DNA of 52,156 nucleotides, taken from IMG/VR virus record IMGVR_UViG_3300005367_000002, positions 1 through 52,156 of that record; one strand, 5' to 3'. Position numbers and translations under genes: made by a program. Source of the stretch: a virus. The number at the start of each line of letters is the position of its first letter. Within the stretch, counting starts at the first letter, position 1. The notes under the pieces are model-generated. The model saw nothing but the letters and a program-made list of their open reading frames with translations. It was not told where the DNA came from and searched no databases. Of the stretch, positions 33,066 through 41,723 are shown piece by piece.

Positions 33066-34378
33066 CAGCCTTCGCCTCCAAGGTCGCGCGCGGTCGAGCG
33101 ACGCCCGCGGCGACCCGGCCGGCCAGGCTGCTGCCCAAACCGGAAGCCACCTTGCGGAGGCCGCTGCCCGCCGCCGGGCTGGGTCGGGTAGGTGAAGTCG
33201 GTCACCGGCTGGCCCGGGATGTTCGGCGTGGCCGTCGGGTTGTGACCCTGATGAGCCGGCGGGCCCGGCGGAGTGCCAGGAGGGGGAGGAACCGGTGGCG
33301 GCGCAGCGGGAACGACAGCGGACCCAGCTGCAACGCCAGGGGTGTACCCGGGCGGATGGTACGGATCCGCGGCTGGAGGCGGGACGGGAGGCACCGGCGC
33401 GCCGCGCATCTCCGGAGGAGGCGTCACTGCCGGCGTGGCGACCGCGGGAGGCGGCGGCACGATCGGCGCCTGATTGACGTACGGCGCCCCCATGCGCCCC
33501 TGCGGGTCCAGCTGGTTCCAGTAGCCAGACTGCCCCATCCAACCGGGGAGGCCGGTACCGCCACCCCATCCATCGGCGAGCGCCTGCGCGCCTGTGTAGC
33601 CGCTCTGAGCGAACCGCGCGGCGACCTCGGCAGGGTTGCTGACCGGCGTTGACATTGGCCCGGAGACGAGCTGGCCCATGGACGCCGTGAAGGCCGCTTG
33701 CAGGGCGTTCCTCTCGGCGGCCTGCCGCTGGACCGCGGCCTGGTTCGCAGGATCTGCTTCGTAGGCCTGCGCCGCCTTCGCCGCCTGGATGGACTGCTCC
33801 AGCGCCAGCCCCCCCGATCCCGGGTACATCCTCCGCCAATATTCGTCCTCGGTCAGCCCGAGCTGGGCCATCTGGAGCGCCCAGGACGGAATCGCTGCCG
33901 GTGACGGCGCCGAGGCGGGCGACGGCGCGGAAGACACGGGCGGAAGGGCCTGCCAGCCAGCGGGAACGGCCGTCGGCGCAGCGGTTGCGGCCGGCGCTAC
34001 CGGAGCGCGGTACCCGGCGCGCCCGCTGACCACCTCCGGGTCGAATCGGCCGTAGCTGTCCATCCAACCCTGAAAGGCTCGAGAGTCGGTGTCGTAGTCG
34101 CCGGTCGCCGCGGGGGGCGCGGGAGCGCGATACGCTGGGGGGGGCGCGGGAACGCCAGGGGTGGCGGGGGCCGACTGCGGGGCCGCGACGGTGGTTGCAG
34201 GCGGCGGCTGGGAAGACATGGTCCTCGGCGTGACCGGAGCAGCCGACGGCGGGGGAGCGGCGGGTGGTCGCGCGTCGTTCGTCGGCGTCGTTGCTGGCCT
34301 CGGAGTCGTGTACCCGGACGTCGTCACCCGCTTCGGCGTGCCGTCGTCGTTGTAGTCGCCGAACGGAGAGAACATCAT
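33065..34378 (-). CDS. Pro/Ala-rich disordered virion protein
   Basis: 437 residues; Pro and Ala dominate (segments PPAAPPPSAAP, PPVPPPPGTPP). Short ordered parts occur near 105-125 and 175-300 (GLTEDEYWRRMYPG). Starts inside the end of the hub gene with ATG-ATG; a GTG at 34381 is possible. It lies between the hub and an ejection-type gene, so a flexible virion component is likely. Confidence 0.6.
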   Translation of the reverse strand: MMFSPFGDYNDDGTPKRVTTSGYTTPRPATTPTNDARPPAAPPPSAAPVTPRTMSSQPPPATTVAAPQSAPATPGVPAPPPAYRAPAPPAATGDYDTDSRAFQGWMDSYGRFDPEVVSGRAGYRAPVAPAATAAPTAVPAGWQALPPVSSAPSPASAPSPAAIPSWALQMAQLGLTEDEYWRRMYPGSGGLALEQSIQAAKAAQAYEADPANQAAVQRQAAERNALQAAFTASMGQLVSGPMSTPVSNPAEVAARFAQSGYTGAQALADGWGGGTGLPGWMGQSGYWNQLDPQGRMGAPYVNQAPIVPPPPAVATPAVTPPPEMRGAPVPPVPPPAADPYHPPGYTPGVAAGSAVVPAAPPPVPPPPGTPPGPPAHQGHNPTATPNIPGQPVTDFTYPTQPGGGQRPPQGGFRFGQQPGRPGRRGRRSTARDLGGEG

Positions 34379-37374
34379 CACGTCCACCTTTCGGTTGCCG
34401 GGCGCTTCTCGGCGCCGCCACGGACGCCAACCACGGCGCCCCACTGCTCGAGCCGCCAAGTGCTGTCCGACGGGGGGAGCTCGATCTGAAGCGAGAAGGC
34501 CGCGCAGTTCTGCCGCCCGTGCCCCGGTCTCGCCTCGGCCTGAATCGGCGTCTCGGTGCTCGGGAATGGATTCGCCGCTTCGAACGCCTGCACCGGGTCG
34601 TCGCTGTTGTTCTGGAAGATGGTCAACTTGGGCGCGACGCCCGTATTCGTCCCGACCTGCGCCCCGGTAACGAACGCGCGGTAGAGGCGCATCTGCGTCC
34701 CGAACTGGCCGGCGCGGACCCACGCACTACGAATCGTCCCGCGATACGTGGTTCCGGCGTCGGTCGTCGACGTCGCGTTCTCGGTGAGCGCGCCATCGCT
34801 CTTGAAGAGCATTTGGTTCCCGCTGACGATCGCCGACAGCGCGTAGCCGCTCAGGCCGCCGGTCCAGCGGTACCAGATCTGATGCTTGCGGTCGTAGACG
34901 AGCTGGCCGCCAGAGTAGAGGAAGCGCACCTCGTTCTTGGCGCGAGAGAACACGATGTCAGTCACGCCGATCGGCGTGCGAACCGTCGGTTGACAGAAGA
35001 AGTCGTCCACCGGGGAACCAATCCAGGCGACGCGCGCGCTGCGGTCGATCGAGAAAATGCCGCGCTCCGAGACGAAGAACACCTCTTCCCCGGTCGAGAG
35101 CGTCGGGGGGCCGATAATGGCGCCGACGTCCATGCTCACGCGTGCCGTGGAGTGCAGCGAGCCCGAGCCGTTGTCCTCGGGGCCGTCGCCAGCCACCAGA
35201 TAGATGGCGTTCTTCTTGAAGACGACCAGCTTGTCGTCTAGCTGCGCAATCCCAGTGATGTCGCCGAACTCGTCGTCGAAGTCGATCACGAACTCGCCGA
35301 CGAACTCCGGTTGATGGCCGGGGCGGATGTGCTTCGAGAACCACAGTTCGGTGCGGAAGTCGGCGTTGACCATCCACAGCCGATCGCCGTACGTCGCGAG
35401 GTACGCCGGGCGCGGGGTGATAGCCGTTTCGAGCTCGGCGTAGGTGTAGAGGAAGTCGTTCCCGGCAAGCGCGATGTCCGTCGTCGAGTCGACGGTTGCG
35501 ACTGCGCCGGTACCGCTGCTCAAGTAAGTGATCGACACGAGCTGGAACACGCTGCCGTTGCCGGCGGTTCGGAACAATTTCGCGGCAACCGATCGCGGCT
35601 GTATCCCGAGGCTGAGCCCCTGGCTCTCGAGGCACGGCATTGTCCGCGGGTCGTAGGTCGCCGTCACGGTGTTATTGGCCCCCGTGAGCGTGATCGACGC
35701 CGGCTCGCTGAGCGGCGACCTCCACACGCGTCCGTGCTGGTCGGCGATCTCCAGCATCTCGACGTACTGATACGTTGCAAGCAGCGTCAGGCCCGCGCCG
35801 CCTACCGTAGACTGCACAAGCGTAGGAGACCGCGGGAAGAACGGGACGCCGTGAATCGGGCAAGGCCCCGGCTCAGCGGCGAACAATGCACCAGACGGAA
35901 ACCACAGCGCCCCGGCGCATTCCAGCGGGCGACCCACTGACAGCGCTCCGACGTTCGCGGCGGCCGACGCCGGATACTCGATGTGCCAGACGTCGGGGAC
36001 ATAGACAGCTGCGCTTGCTCCCGCAATCTCCGTGGCCGTAGCGCGGCGATAGAGCGCCGTCCAGAAGGACCGCGATGAATCTCGAACCACGTGGGGGAGT
36101 GCTTCGCCGCCAAACGGGTCTACCCACGCGTCGAGAGGCAGGATCACGGATTGCGGCTCCTCCCGTGTGGTCACGGTGTTTCCGCCAGTGAACGAGAACG
36201 TGAATTCCAGATACGTCCGCTGCGTCTCCGCTGCCGCGGTCACGTTGATGCCCATGATCACGCGCATCGGATCCGTCCCCGGCTCCCGCCAGGCGTTGCC
36301 CTTCAGCGCAAGATCGGTGCGCGCAGCCCCGCCGACGAATGCAGCCGCGCCGATGGTCGCCGACTTCTTGCAGGCCTTCGGACCGCCGGCCGTCTGGTAG
36401 ACGATCTGCCACTCGGTCCCGTTCGTGTAGGCCACTCCTGCCATTGACGTCGAAGCGATTGCCTCGGCCTGCTCGTCAGTTGTCACTGCGCCAGCCGACG
36501 TTACTCGCAGGACGCGCGTCGACGGCGACGTGTTCGAAACGGCGATGTATCTGACTCCGGAGCCGTCAGGTTCAGAGAGCAGAGACAACCAGTTATCGCA
36601 GGTGACCGCGATGACCAGATTCGCCGTCGCAGTCGACCCAGTCGAAGGGTTGTACTCGATGAACCGGATCTGATTCGCGGCGGTGCGGGCGACGATCGTG
36701 ATCGTCGAGCCCGTGTAATACATGATGTCGACCCACGACACCGTAGCGTGCCCACCTGCCCCGGAGATGGTGTCGCTGCGCTGCTGGTTTCCGGCCGAGT
36801 CGTAGACCACTGCCCGCGTCGTGCCGTCGGTGCACCCCATGACAACGACGAACAGGCTCCCGAGCGCGGCGACGCGCGCATAGTTCGTGGTGCTCAGGAG
36901 CGTGACCGCAGGCGCGATCTGCTCCATCGTCGACTTGCGAAAGAACGTCAGAACGTGCGGGAAGACGAAAGCGTTCTTCACAGCCACCGCCGTGGGCGTC
37001 ACCGCGACGTCCAGCGACGATGCCGCCCCCGTGGAGCGCTGGTAGTTGACCGAGTACCGCGTCCAGTTCGCCGGCCGATCGCGTAGGGACGCGCCGTACG
37101 ACGTCGTCGACGTTCCCGAGTCGTAGAACCGCATCACGTCGCCGTCCGTGTCGGCCAGGTAAGCGAGGCCGCCGTCGGCCTTGGCGCCGACCATCACTGG
37201 ACCCGGGCTCATCGTGACCGCGTCAAATCCCTGGCGCGCACGCCACTCGTCGGCGCGCTCCTGCTTCACGTCGTCCAGGCGCAGGTGCGAGCCCGGCTGC
37301 ACGGACAGCGGGTTGGAATCGCCAGCCAAGCCGCCGGTCAACGGCCAAGAAATTGGCTGGGGACGGAGTGCCAT
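34378..37374 (-). CDS. tail hub / stabilisation protein
   Basis: 998 residues, beta-strand throughout with repeated Thr/Val strands, fitting a multi-bladed propeller. DDKLVVFKKNAIYLVAGDG and GEEVFFVSERGIFSIDRSA recall the nozzle/stabilisation proteins that plug short tails (P22 gp10-like). ATG 37374 has a GGAGG ribosome site. It is the largest gene here and lies next to the tail fibre and adaptor. Confidence 0.75.
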   Translation of the reverse strand: MALRPQPISWPLTGGLAGDSNPLSVQPGSHLRLDDVKQERADEWRARQGFDAVTMSPGPVMVGAKADGGLAYLADTDGDVMRFYDSGTSTTSYGASLRDRPANWTRYSVNYQRSTGAASSLDVAVTPTAVAVKNAFVFPHVLTFFRKSTMEQIAPAVTLLSTTNYARVAALGSLFVVVMGCTDGTTRAVVYDSAGNQQRSDTISGAGGHATVSWVDIMYYTGSTITIVARTAANQIRFIEYNPSTGSTATANLVIAVTCDNWLSLLSEPDGSGVRYIAVSNTSPSTRVLRVTSAGAVTTDEQAEAIASTSMAGVAYTNGTEWQIVYQTAGGPKACKKSATIGAAAFVGGAARTDLALKGNAWREPGTDPMRVIMGINVTAAAETQRTYLEFTFSFTGGNTVTTREEPQSVILPLDAWVDPFGGEALPHVVRDSSRSFWTALYRRATATEIAGASAAVYVPDVWHIEYPASAAANVGALSVGRPLECAGALWFPSGALFAAEPGPCPIHGVPFFPRSPTLVQSTVGGAGLTLLATYQYVEMLEIADQHGRVWRSPLSEPASITLTGANNTVTATYDPRTMPCLESQGLSLGIQPRSVAAKLFRTAGNGSVFQLVSITYLSSGTGAVATVDSTTDIALAGNDFLYTYAELETAITPRPAYLATYGDRLWMVNADFRTELWFSKHIRPGHQPEFVGEFVIDFDDEFGDITGIAQLDDKLVVFKKNAIYLVAGDGPEDNGSGSLHSTARVSMDVGAIIGPPTLSTGEEVFFVSERGIFSIDRSARVAWIGSPVDDFFCQPTVRTPIGVTDIVFSRAKNEVRFLYSGGQLVYDRKHQIWYRWTGGLSGYALSAIVSGNQMLFKSDGALTENATSTTDAGTTYRGTIRSAWVRAGQFGTQMRLYRAFVTGAQVGTNTGVAPKLTIFQNNSDDPVQAFEAANPFPSTETPIQAEARPGHGRQNCAAFSLQIELPPSDSTWRLEQWGAVVGVRGGAEKRPATERWT

Positions 37375-37409
37375 TAGGAGGCCCTCCGGAGCGATGCGGC
37401 GTGCTCCGC

Positions 37410-37439
37410 TTGACCGGCGCCCGCTACGCGTTCAAGAAT
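37410..37439 (+). promoter_or_regulatory. leaderless promoter of the isolated plus-strand gene
   Basis: TTGACC (37410-37415), 18-nt spacer, AAGAAT (37434-37439), 7 nt to GTG 37447. The 9-mer CGCTACGCG (37422-37430) lies in the spacer. Confidence 0.5.
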
Positions 37440-37446
37440 CTGTCCG

Positions 37447-37743
37447 GTGGAAGAGAAGCCGTCTCCGTTCCCGAAGGCCAAGCAGGCCGCGTTCGCCGCC
37501 GCGGCGGTGGCGATTTCGCTGGCGCTCGTCGGAATCCTTGGCGCCGTCATCGTGAGCGCTCCTGCCTGGTACGAGCGGTTCCAGGCATTCCGCCATGAGC
37601 AACGGCAGGCCGAAGCCATGCACGGACGCGTCCGCGTGCTCGACTGCATCGACGCGGCAAAGGAGCGCCTCCAGAAGCCAATCCCGCGCGACACGCTGGC
37701 CGGGATCGAAGCCGCCTGCGCCGTGGCCGACGCGAACCGGTAG
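37447..37743 (+). CDS. isolated membrane protein (moron candidate)
   Basis: 98 residues on the strand opposite to all neighbouring virion genes. One membrane helix at about 16-38 (FAAAAVAISLALVGILGAVIV) and a helical, basic cytoplasmic or periplasmic tail with two Cys. No ribosome site, but a promoter ends 7 nt before the GTG. It ends 1 base from the stop of the tail-fibre gene. Independent transcription suggests expression in the prophage, as with superinfection-exclusion morons. Confidence 0.6.
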   Translation: MEEKPSPFPKAKQAAFAAAAVAISLALVGILGAVIVSAPAWYERFQAFRHEQRQAEAMHGRVRVLDCIDAAKERLQKPIPRDTLAGIEAACAVADANR

Positions 37744-37744
37744 G

Positions 37745-38854
37745 TCACGAGAACTCCCACAGGAGGATGATCCCGTTCCCGCCGAGGCCGCCGGTCTTCG
37801 CGGTGATTCCAGCGCCGGCCATTGCCCCACCGCCGCCAGATGCTCGAGCGATTGCCGAAGTCCCGTCGAGATCGGCGCCGGCAGCGTTCGATACGCCGAC
37901 GCCAGCGCCGCCCCACAACGACGATCCTCCGCTTCCGGAGTAGAGGACGCCGGAGGGGCTCGTGACCGCCGGAGATCCCGGCGCGCTGGATCCGTTCTGC
38001 GTGCCGTTGGAGCTGATGGCCGCCGCCGCTCCAGGGTTCCCGCTCGCACCGAGCCGGCCGCCGCCGGGTCCGCCCTTCGCAGTAACGGTCGTGACGCCGT
38101 CAGAGAACGTGGTATCAGCCCCGGCACCACCCGGACTGCCGGTGCCACCCGACGAGCCGCCAGCGCCAATCGAATGCGTCCAGTTCGCCGGGATCGTCGC
38201 CGTGGCGAAGTAGGCGAACCCGCCCGCCGCACCGCCGTGCCCGCAGTCACCGATCGACGCCGCACTGCCGCCGCCCTGGCCGCCCCCGGCCCAGATCTTG
38301 GCAATCGCAAGCGTGCACCCCGCGGCGGAGGCCGTCGACGCGCCACTGGTGATGATCCTCGGAGAGCGAAGCAGCCGGCCCGCAGATGCCGGGGCCGCCC
38401 AACTCCCGTCAGCACGGAGGAAATTCGCTGTCCCGCCGCCGCTCGCCGGGACGATGCCGTCCGTTGTCGCCGTGAACAGTGCCAGCGCGAGGTTGACCCC
38501 AGACCACACCATTCGCTGCCATCGACCAGGCTTCGAGCCGTTCGGGTTGATGACGTACCGGCTGTCGTCGCGTGCCGTGGCCGTCGAATTCCAGGCAAAG
38601 GCTCCCTCGAGCCCGTCGAGCACGGCCGACCCGCCGGACAGCAGCGCAACGCGCGGACCGGCCTCGCCCGAGTCGTCGCCGGGCGTCTTCCGAAGTGCGG
38701 CGATGGTGGCCGCCGTGATGGCCTTGAGACCGGGCAGCTTCGACGGGCTGCGGTTGCCGTCGAGTTCGACAAACGCCGAGTAGTAATCGACGAGCAGGCT
38801 CAGCAGATCCTCAGGATCCTTGATCTGTGCCAGGTTGGGCTTTTTCAGGTTCAT
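37745..38854 (-). CDS. tail fibre with glycine-rich tip
   Basis: 369 residues. Helical start, then GGGTANFLRADGSWA, a widely shared fibre motif, and from about 200 to the end many GGxGG runs with a closing GIILLWEFS. Glycine-rich tips of this style fold as polyglycine sandwiches in some phage adhesins and vary with host. ATG 38854 overlaps the adaptor stop; longer readings are shadows. Confidence 0.75.
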   Translation of the reverse strand: MNLKKPNLAQIKDPEDLLSLLVDYYSAFVELDGNRSPSKLPGLKAITAATIAALRKTPGDDSGEAGPRVALLSGGSAVLDGLEGAFAWNSTATARDDSRYVINPNGSKPGRWQRMVWSGVNLALALFTATTDGIVPASGGGTANFLRADGSWAAPASAGRLLRSPRIITSGASTASAAGCTLAIAKIWAGGGQGGGSAASIGDCGHGGAAGGFAYFATATIPANWTHSIGAGGSSGGTGSPGGAGADTTFSDGVTTVTAKGGPGGGRLGASGNPGAAAAISSNGTQNGSSAPGSPAVTSPSGVLYSGSGGSSLWGGAGVGVSNAAGADLDGTSAIARASGGGGAMAGAGITAKTGGLGGNGIILLWEFS

Positions 38855-39507
38855 CGAAGCCACCTCACGCGCGATCGCGTCCGCACGTCCTCGACGCTGG
38901 GCGGGTCCGCCGAGCGCTGGGAGGCGGCCCACTTCATCGCGCGCGCCTTGGCCGCGCCGAGCTGGGCGGCAACGGCCGAGATGTCCCATTCGTTCTTGGT
39001 GAGCATCATGACCGCCGCGTGCAGAACGATGACGTCCTGGAACTGCTCAAGCTCTACGTCGAGGGTCGACCCGGGCAGTGTCAGAACCGGCGCCTGAGGC
39101 ACATAGAGCAGCTGGTAAGTCCCCTGGCACCAATTCGCCGGCTCGATGTAGAGCAGAGAGCCGGCAACGCGGTAGCTGCGCCGCCCGGCGATGCGCCCCT
39201 GCCGGAGCGCGTACATCGGCAAGAAATCTTCGTAGGTCGTCCCCGGATCGGACTTCACCGCGCGCACGTTGCGAAAGTCAGCCGGTAGCGCGTTGGTGTT
39301 CGACGTCGGCGCGCTCAGCGTGAACGGCGTCTGAAACGAAACACGGAAGTCAGGCGCGATGTCGACGACGTCGTTGTACAGCGTCCGGATCCCGTCGTTG
39401 ACGAATTCCACAGCCTGCGTCGACGTAACGAACGTGTCGCTCGTCGACGCAGGCTGGTCCGCGATGGCCTCGGCCCGTGCTTGCAGCTGGTCCCTGGTGA
39501 TGGCCAT
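38851..39507 (-). CDS. head-tail adaptor (P22 gp4-like)
   Basis: 218 residues. The start (QLQARAEAIADQ, VEFVNDGIRTLYNDVVD) and the central ALPADFRNVRAVKSDPG with RSYRVAGSLLYIEP are typical of the adaptor below the portal in short-tailed phages. Sits between capsid genes and the fibre. Confidence 0.8.
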   Translation of the reverse strand: MAITRDQLQARAEAIADQPASTSDTFVTSTQAVEFVNDGIRTLYNDVVDIAPDFRVSFQTPFTLSAPTSNTNALPADFRNVRAVKSDPGTTYEDFLPMYALRQGRIAGRRSYRVAGSLLYIEPANWCQGTYQLLYVPQAPVLTLPGSTLDVELEQFQDVIVLHAAVMMLTKNEWDISAVAAQLGAAKARAMKWAASQRSADPPSVEDVRTRSRVRWLR

Positions 39508-39516
39508 CGTTGTTTG

Positions 39517-39801
39517 TCAGGCGTCGGACTCGGTCTTCTCTTCCTCGGGGGCTTCGCTTGCCTCGTACTCGGCCATGCATGCCTCGTGATGGTCGGAGAG
39601 AGCCGAATTCACCTCCTCCATGTCCACATCATCAGGATTCAGCCCGAGTGCCTTCACCAAGTCTTCGGCGGCCATCCGCTTGGCTTTCCCAGGATCGGGC
39701 GCCGACTCTCCATCGTCCTTCTCTGCCGCGGCGTCATCACCATTGCGTGCCGAGGCACGCTTGGTGATGTCCGCCGGGGTGATGATCGCGACCGCCGGCA
39801 T
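39517..39801 (-). CDS. small acidic protein
   Basis: 94 residues, over a quarter Asp and Glu. Starts within the end of the beta-rich capsid-region protein. Probably a minor head or assembly factor; no family. Confidence 0.6.
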   Translation of the reverse strand: MPAVAIITPADITKRASARNGDDAAAEKDDGESAPDPGKAKRMAAEDLVKALGLNPDDVDMEEVNSALSDHHEACMAEYEASEAPEEEKTESDA

Positions 39802-40247
39802 CAGAAGGTCTTTCCGCGGGCGACCTTGACCGTGATCATGTACGAGAGGCCGTCGGGCACCTCAGCGTCCGCGTACGACGTCTGCGTGAACTGGAGCTTG
39901 AAGTCTCCGGTCTGCGTGGACGCCGCGAGGTTCACGGTGCGAGTGACGTTGTCACGACGAATGAACGCGTCGTACCCCGTCGTGTTCGCGCCGTAGACCG
40001 CGGTGTCGGGTCCGATCGGGCACACGTCCACCTGCAAGAGCCGCTCGAAAGCGGTCGGGAGGGTGATCGTGTACCGGCCGGCCGTCGCCGCAGTCTTGAT
40101 GAGTGTGACCCCACCAGGGAGCCACGAGTTCGTGGTGTCCACCGCCCCGGCCGTGGTGATGACCAGGCGCATGTGGAACGTGATCTCGTCGACCACGCCC
40201 ATCACGCCTGCGGCCGGCCGGGGGATTGGATTGGTTGCGGTTGGCAT
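39801..40247 (-). CDS. capsid-region beta protein (decoration or head-fibre candidate)
   Basis: 148 residues, beta-rich with few charges (ITFHMRLVITTAG, YDAFIRRDNVTRTVNLAAST). It follows the major capsid gene by 18 bp, a usual place for decoration proteins. No family recognised. Confidence 0.6.
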   Translation of the reverse strand: MPTATNPIPRPAAGVMGVVDEITFHMRLVITTAGAVDTTNSWLPGGVTLIKTAATAGRYTITLPTAFERLLQVDVCPIGPDTAVYGANTTGYDAFIRRDNVTRTVNLAASTQTGDFKLQFTQTSYADAEVPDGLSYMITVKVARGKTF

Positions 40248-40265
40248 GGCTTCGCCTTCCTCTGC

Positions 40266-41510
40266 TCAGAACGTCAGGCAGAAGTTGTGGATGGGGGCGT
40301 TGCACCCCAGGTCGGCGTAGTACCCGACGCGGCCCTCGATGCCGTCGGCCGCCGCGAGACGGAGAACGGTGTTGCCGTCATCGTCGAGGAACGTCGGGAT
40401 CTGCGAGGTGCGAGCGCAGAACAGCTGCAACGACTCCTTGCTGACCCCGTAGATGCGGTTCACGGGGCAGAACGGGTCGCTGAAGATGTCGATGGAGTCG
40501 CCGCTCGAGGCCATCAGGTTGATGCCCTTGACGCCGACGCCCGGGATGGGGCTCGCAACGGTGGTGGGCCGGTAGCGCCCCATGGCCAGCTTGGTCAGGT
40601 TGCGCCGACGGGTCGGGTTCATGAACACCCAGTCGACCTGGCCGCCGTAGCGATCCACCTCGGCGAGACCGTCGATGATCGCGTCCTCCTCGGTCTTTCC
40701 GAGCGAGTTGATCGACACGCCACGGAGACGCGAGTCGGTGGACCGCGGGTACCCGAAGATGGTGTCGGACATGTTGAACTGGCCTTCGAAGCCGACGATT
40801 GCCAGCCGCGAAGGGGTCGCCGAGTCCTGCCGATCTCCCTTGCGGAAGATGAAGTCGCCGAGCGCGACGCCGGTGATCGAGCTGATGTTCGCCGACGTGG
40901 TCAGCGTGCCGGTGTTGTAGTCGATCGCCGTGATGCGCAGGTCGGTGGTGCCGCCCGAATTGCGCAGCAGGTTCGCGTTGAGCGTCTGGCTGAACTGGAT
41001 GCGCATGCCGATCTCGAAGAGCACCGCGTCCTCCGGGAACGCCAGTACGAGCGACGTCGAGGCCAGCGTGGTCGAAGCGCCGATCGTCGACATCTCGCCG
41101 AAGCCCGAGCGGTAGATCTTGGTCGCGAACGACTGCATCGTTCCGCCCATGATTCCGTCGATCTGAGCGACCATCTTGTCGTAGAGGGCGCCCTCCTTGT
41201 CGGACGCGGCAGCCATCAAGCGACCTTCGATGGTCGCCACGCCGTAGTCCTGCTGGTACGTCGAGATGACCGGCTGGACGATGTTGGTGATTTCGGCCCC
41301 ACCGTTGGTCTGCGCGGTGGCGAAGTCGGCGGACCCGCCGCCGTTGTTGCCGACGCGCATCGCCCACGTGGGCTGACCGGACCAACCGACCTTGGGCACC
41401 ATCGCCGCGGCGGCGCCCTTGGACCATTCGATCTTGCTGACGAACTTGGTGCTGTAACGCCGTTTCAGACCGGCGGAGAGATTGGCAATTGTTGCCGCTG
41501 GAGCTGCCAT
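40266..41510 (-). CDS. major capsid protein
   Basis: 414 residues, a size usual for HK97-fold capsid proteins. Helical start, then a long mixed domain (IVQPVISTYQQDYGVATIEG, EDAVLFEIGMRIQFSQ) and a C-terminal domain (SDPFCPVNRIYGVSK). Portal-scaffold-capsid gene order and a perfect AGGAGG ribosome site after a long control region support the call. No cleavage site is visible. Confidence 0.8.
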   Translation of the reverse strand: MAAPAATIANLSAGLKRRYSTKFVSKIEWSKGAAAAMVPKVGWSGQPTWAMRVGNNGGGSADFATAQTNGGAEITNIVQPVISTYQQDYGVATIEGRLMAAASDKEGALYDKMVAQIDGIMGGTMQSFATKIYRSGFGEMSTIGASTTLASTSLVLAFPEDAVLFEIGMRIQFSQTLNANLLRNSGGTTDLRITAIDYNTGTLTTSANISSITGVALGDFIFRKGDRQDSATPSRLAIVGFEGQFNMSDTIFGYPRSTDSRLRGVSINSLGKTEEDAIIDGLAEVDRYGGQVDWVFMNPTRRRNLTKLAMGRYRPTTVASPIPGVGVKGINLMASSGDSIDIFSDPFCPVNRIYGVSKESLQLFCARTSQIPTFLDDDGNTVLRLAAADGIEGRVGYYADLGCNAPIHNFCLTF

Positions 41511-41723
41511 GGGAAACCTCCTGGAACGAGCGAACGCAGATGCGCTTCAAGCTCGTTGCCCAGGGGTTTCGCCATGCGGGCAGCTTCGAAATACGGCTCT
41601 TACAGACGATGGTGAATGAAATTCGGCGCGCCGTCAATGTGCGCGTTGCGCGAATTACGTGTAGCGCAGCAAACGACCAGCGCGCGCTATACGTTGCTCA
41701 TTGCGCAATGAACGTGTAGCGGC
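41511..41723. promoter_or_regulatory. 213-bp capsid-gene control region with repeated sites
   Basis: No gene fits. It has ACGTGTAGCG at 41657-41666 and 41712-41721 and CGCTATACGT at 41685-41694 (same element in opposite orientations), each about 28 bp apart, and the palindrome CATTGCGCAATG (41699-41710). TTGACG occurs at 41637-41632 on the minus strand with a weak -10. AGGAGG precedes the capsid start. Confidence 0.6.

Noticed and set aside
30819-34430. A 1203-residue open frame on the minus strand
   Set aside because: Its first 455 residues are Arg/Ser/Gly-rich and overlap the Pro-rich gene in another frame. The ATG at 33065 overlaps the preceding stop and gives a natural protein.
37432-38772. 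A 446-residue minus-strand frame
   Set aside because: Arg/Ser/Pro-rich shadow of the tail-fibre gene and of the plus-strand membrane gene.
40173-41615. A 480-residue plus-strand frame
   Set aside because: Antisense of the major capsid gene; composition (Arg, Val, Asp, His) is typical of a GC-rich shadow frame.
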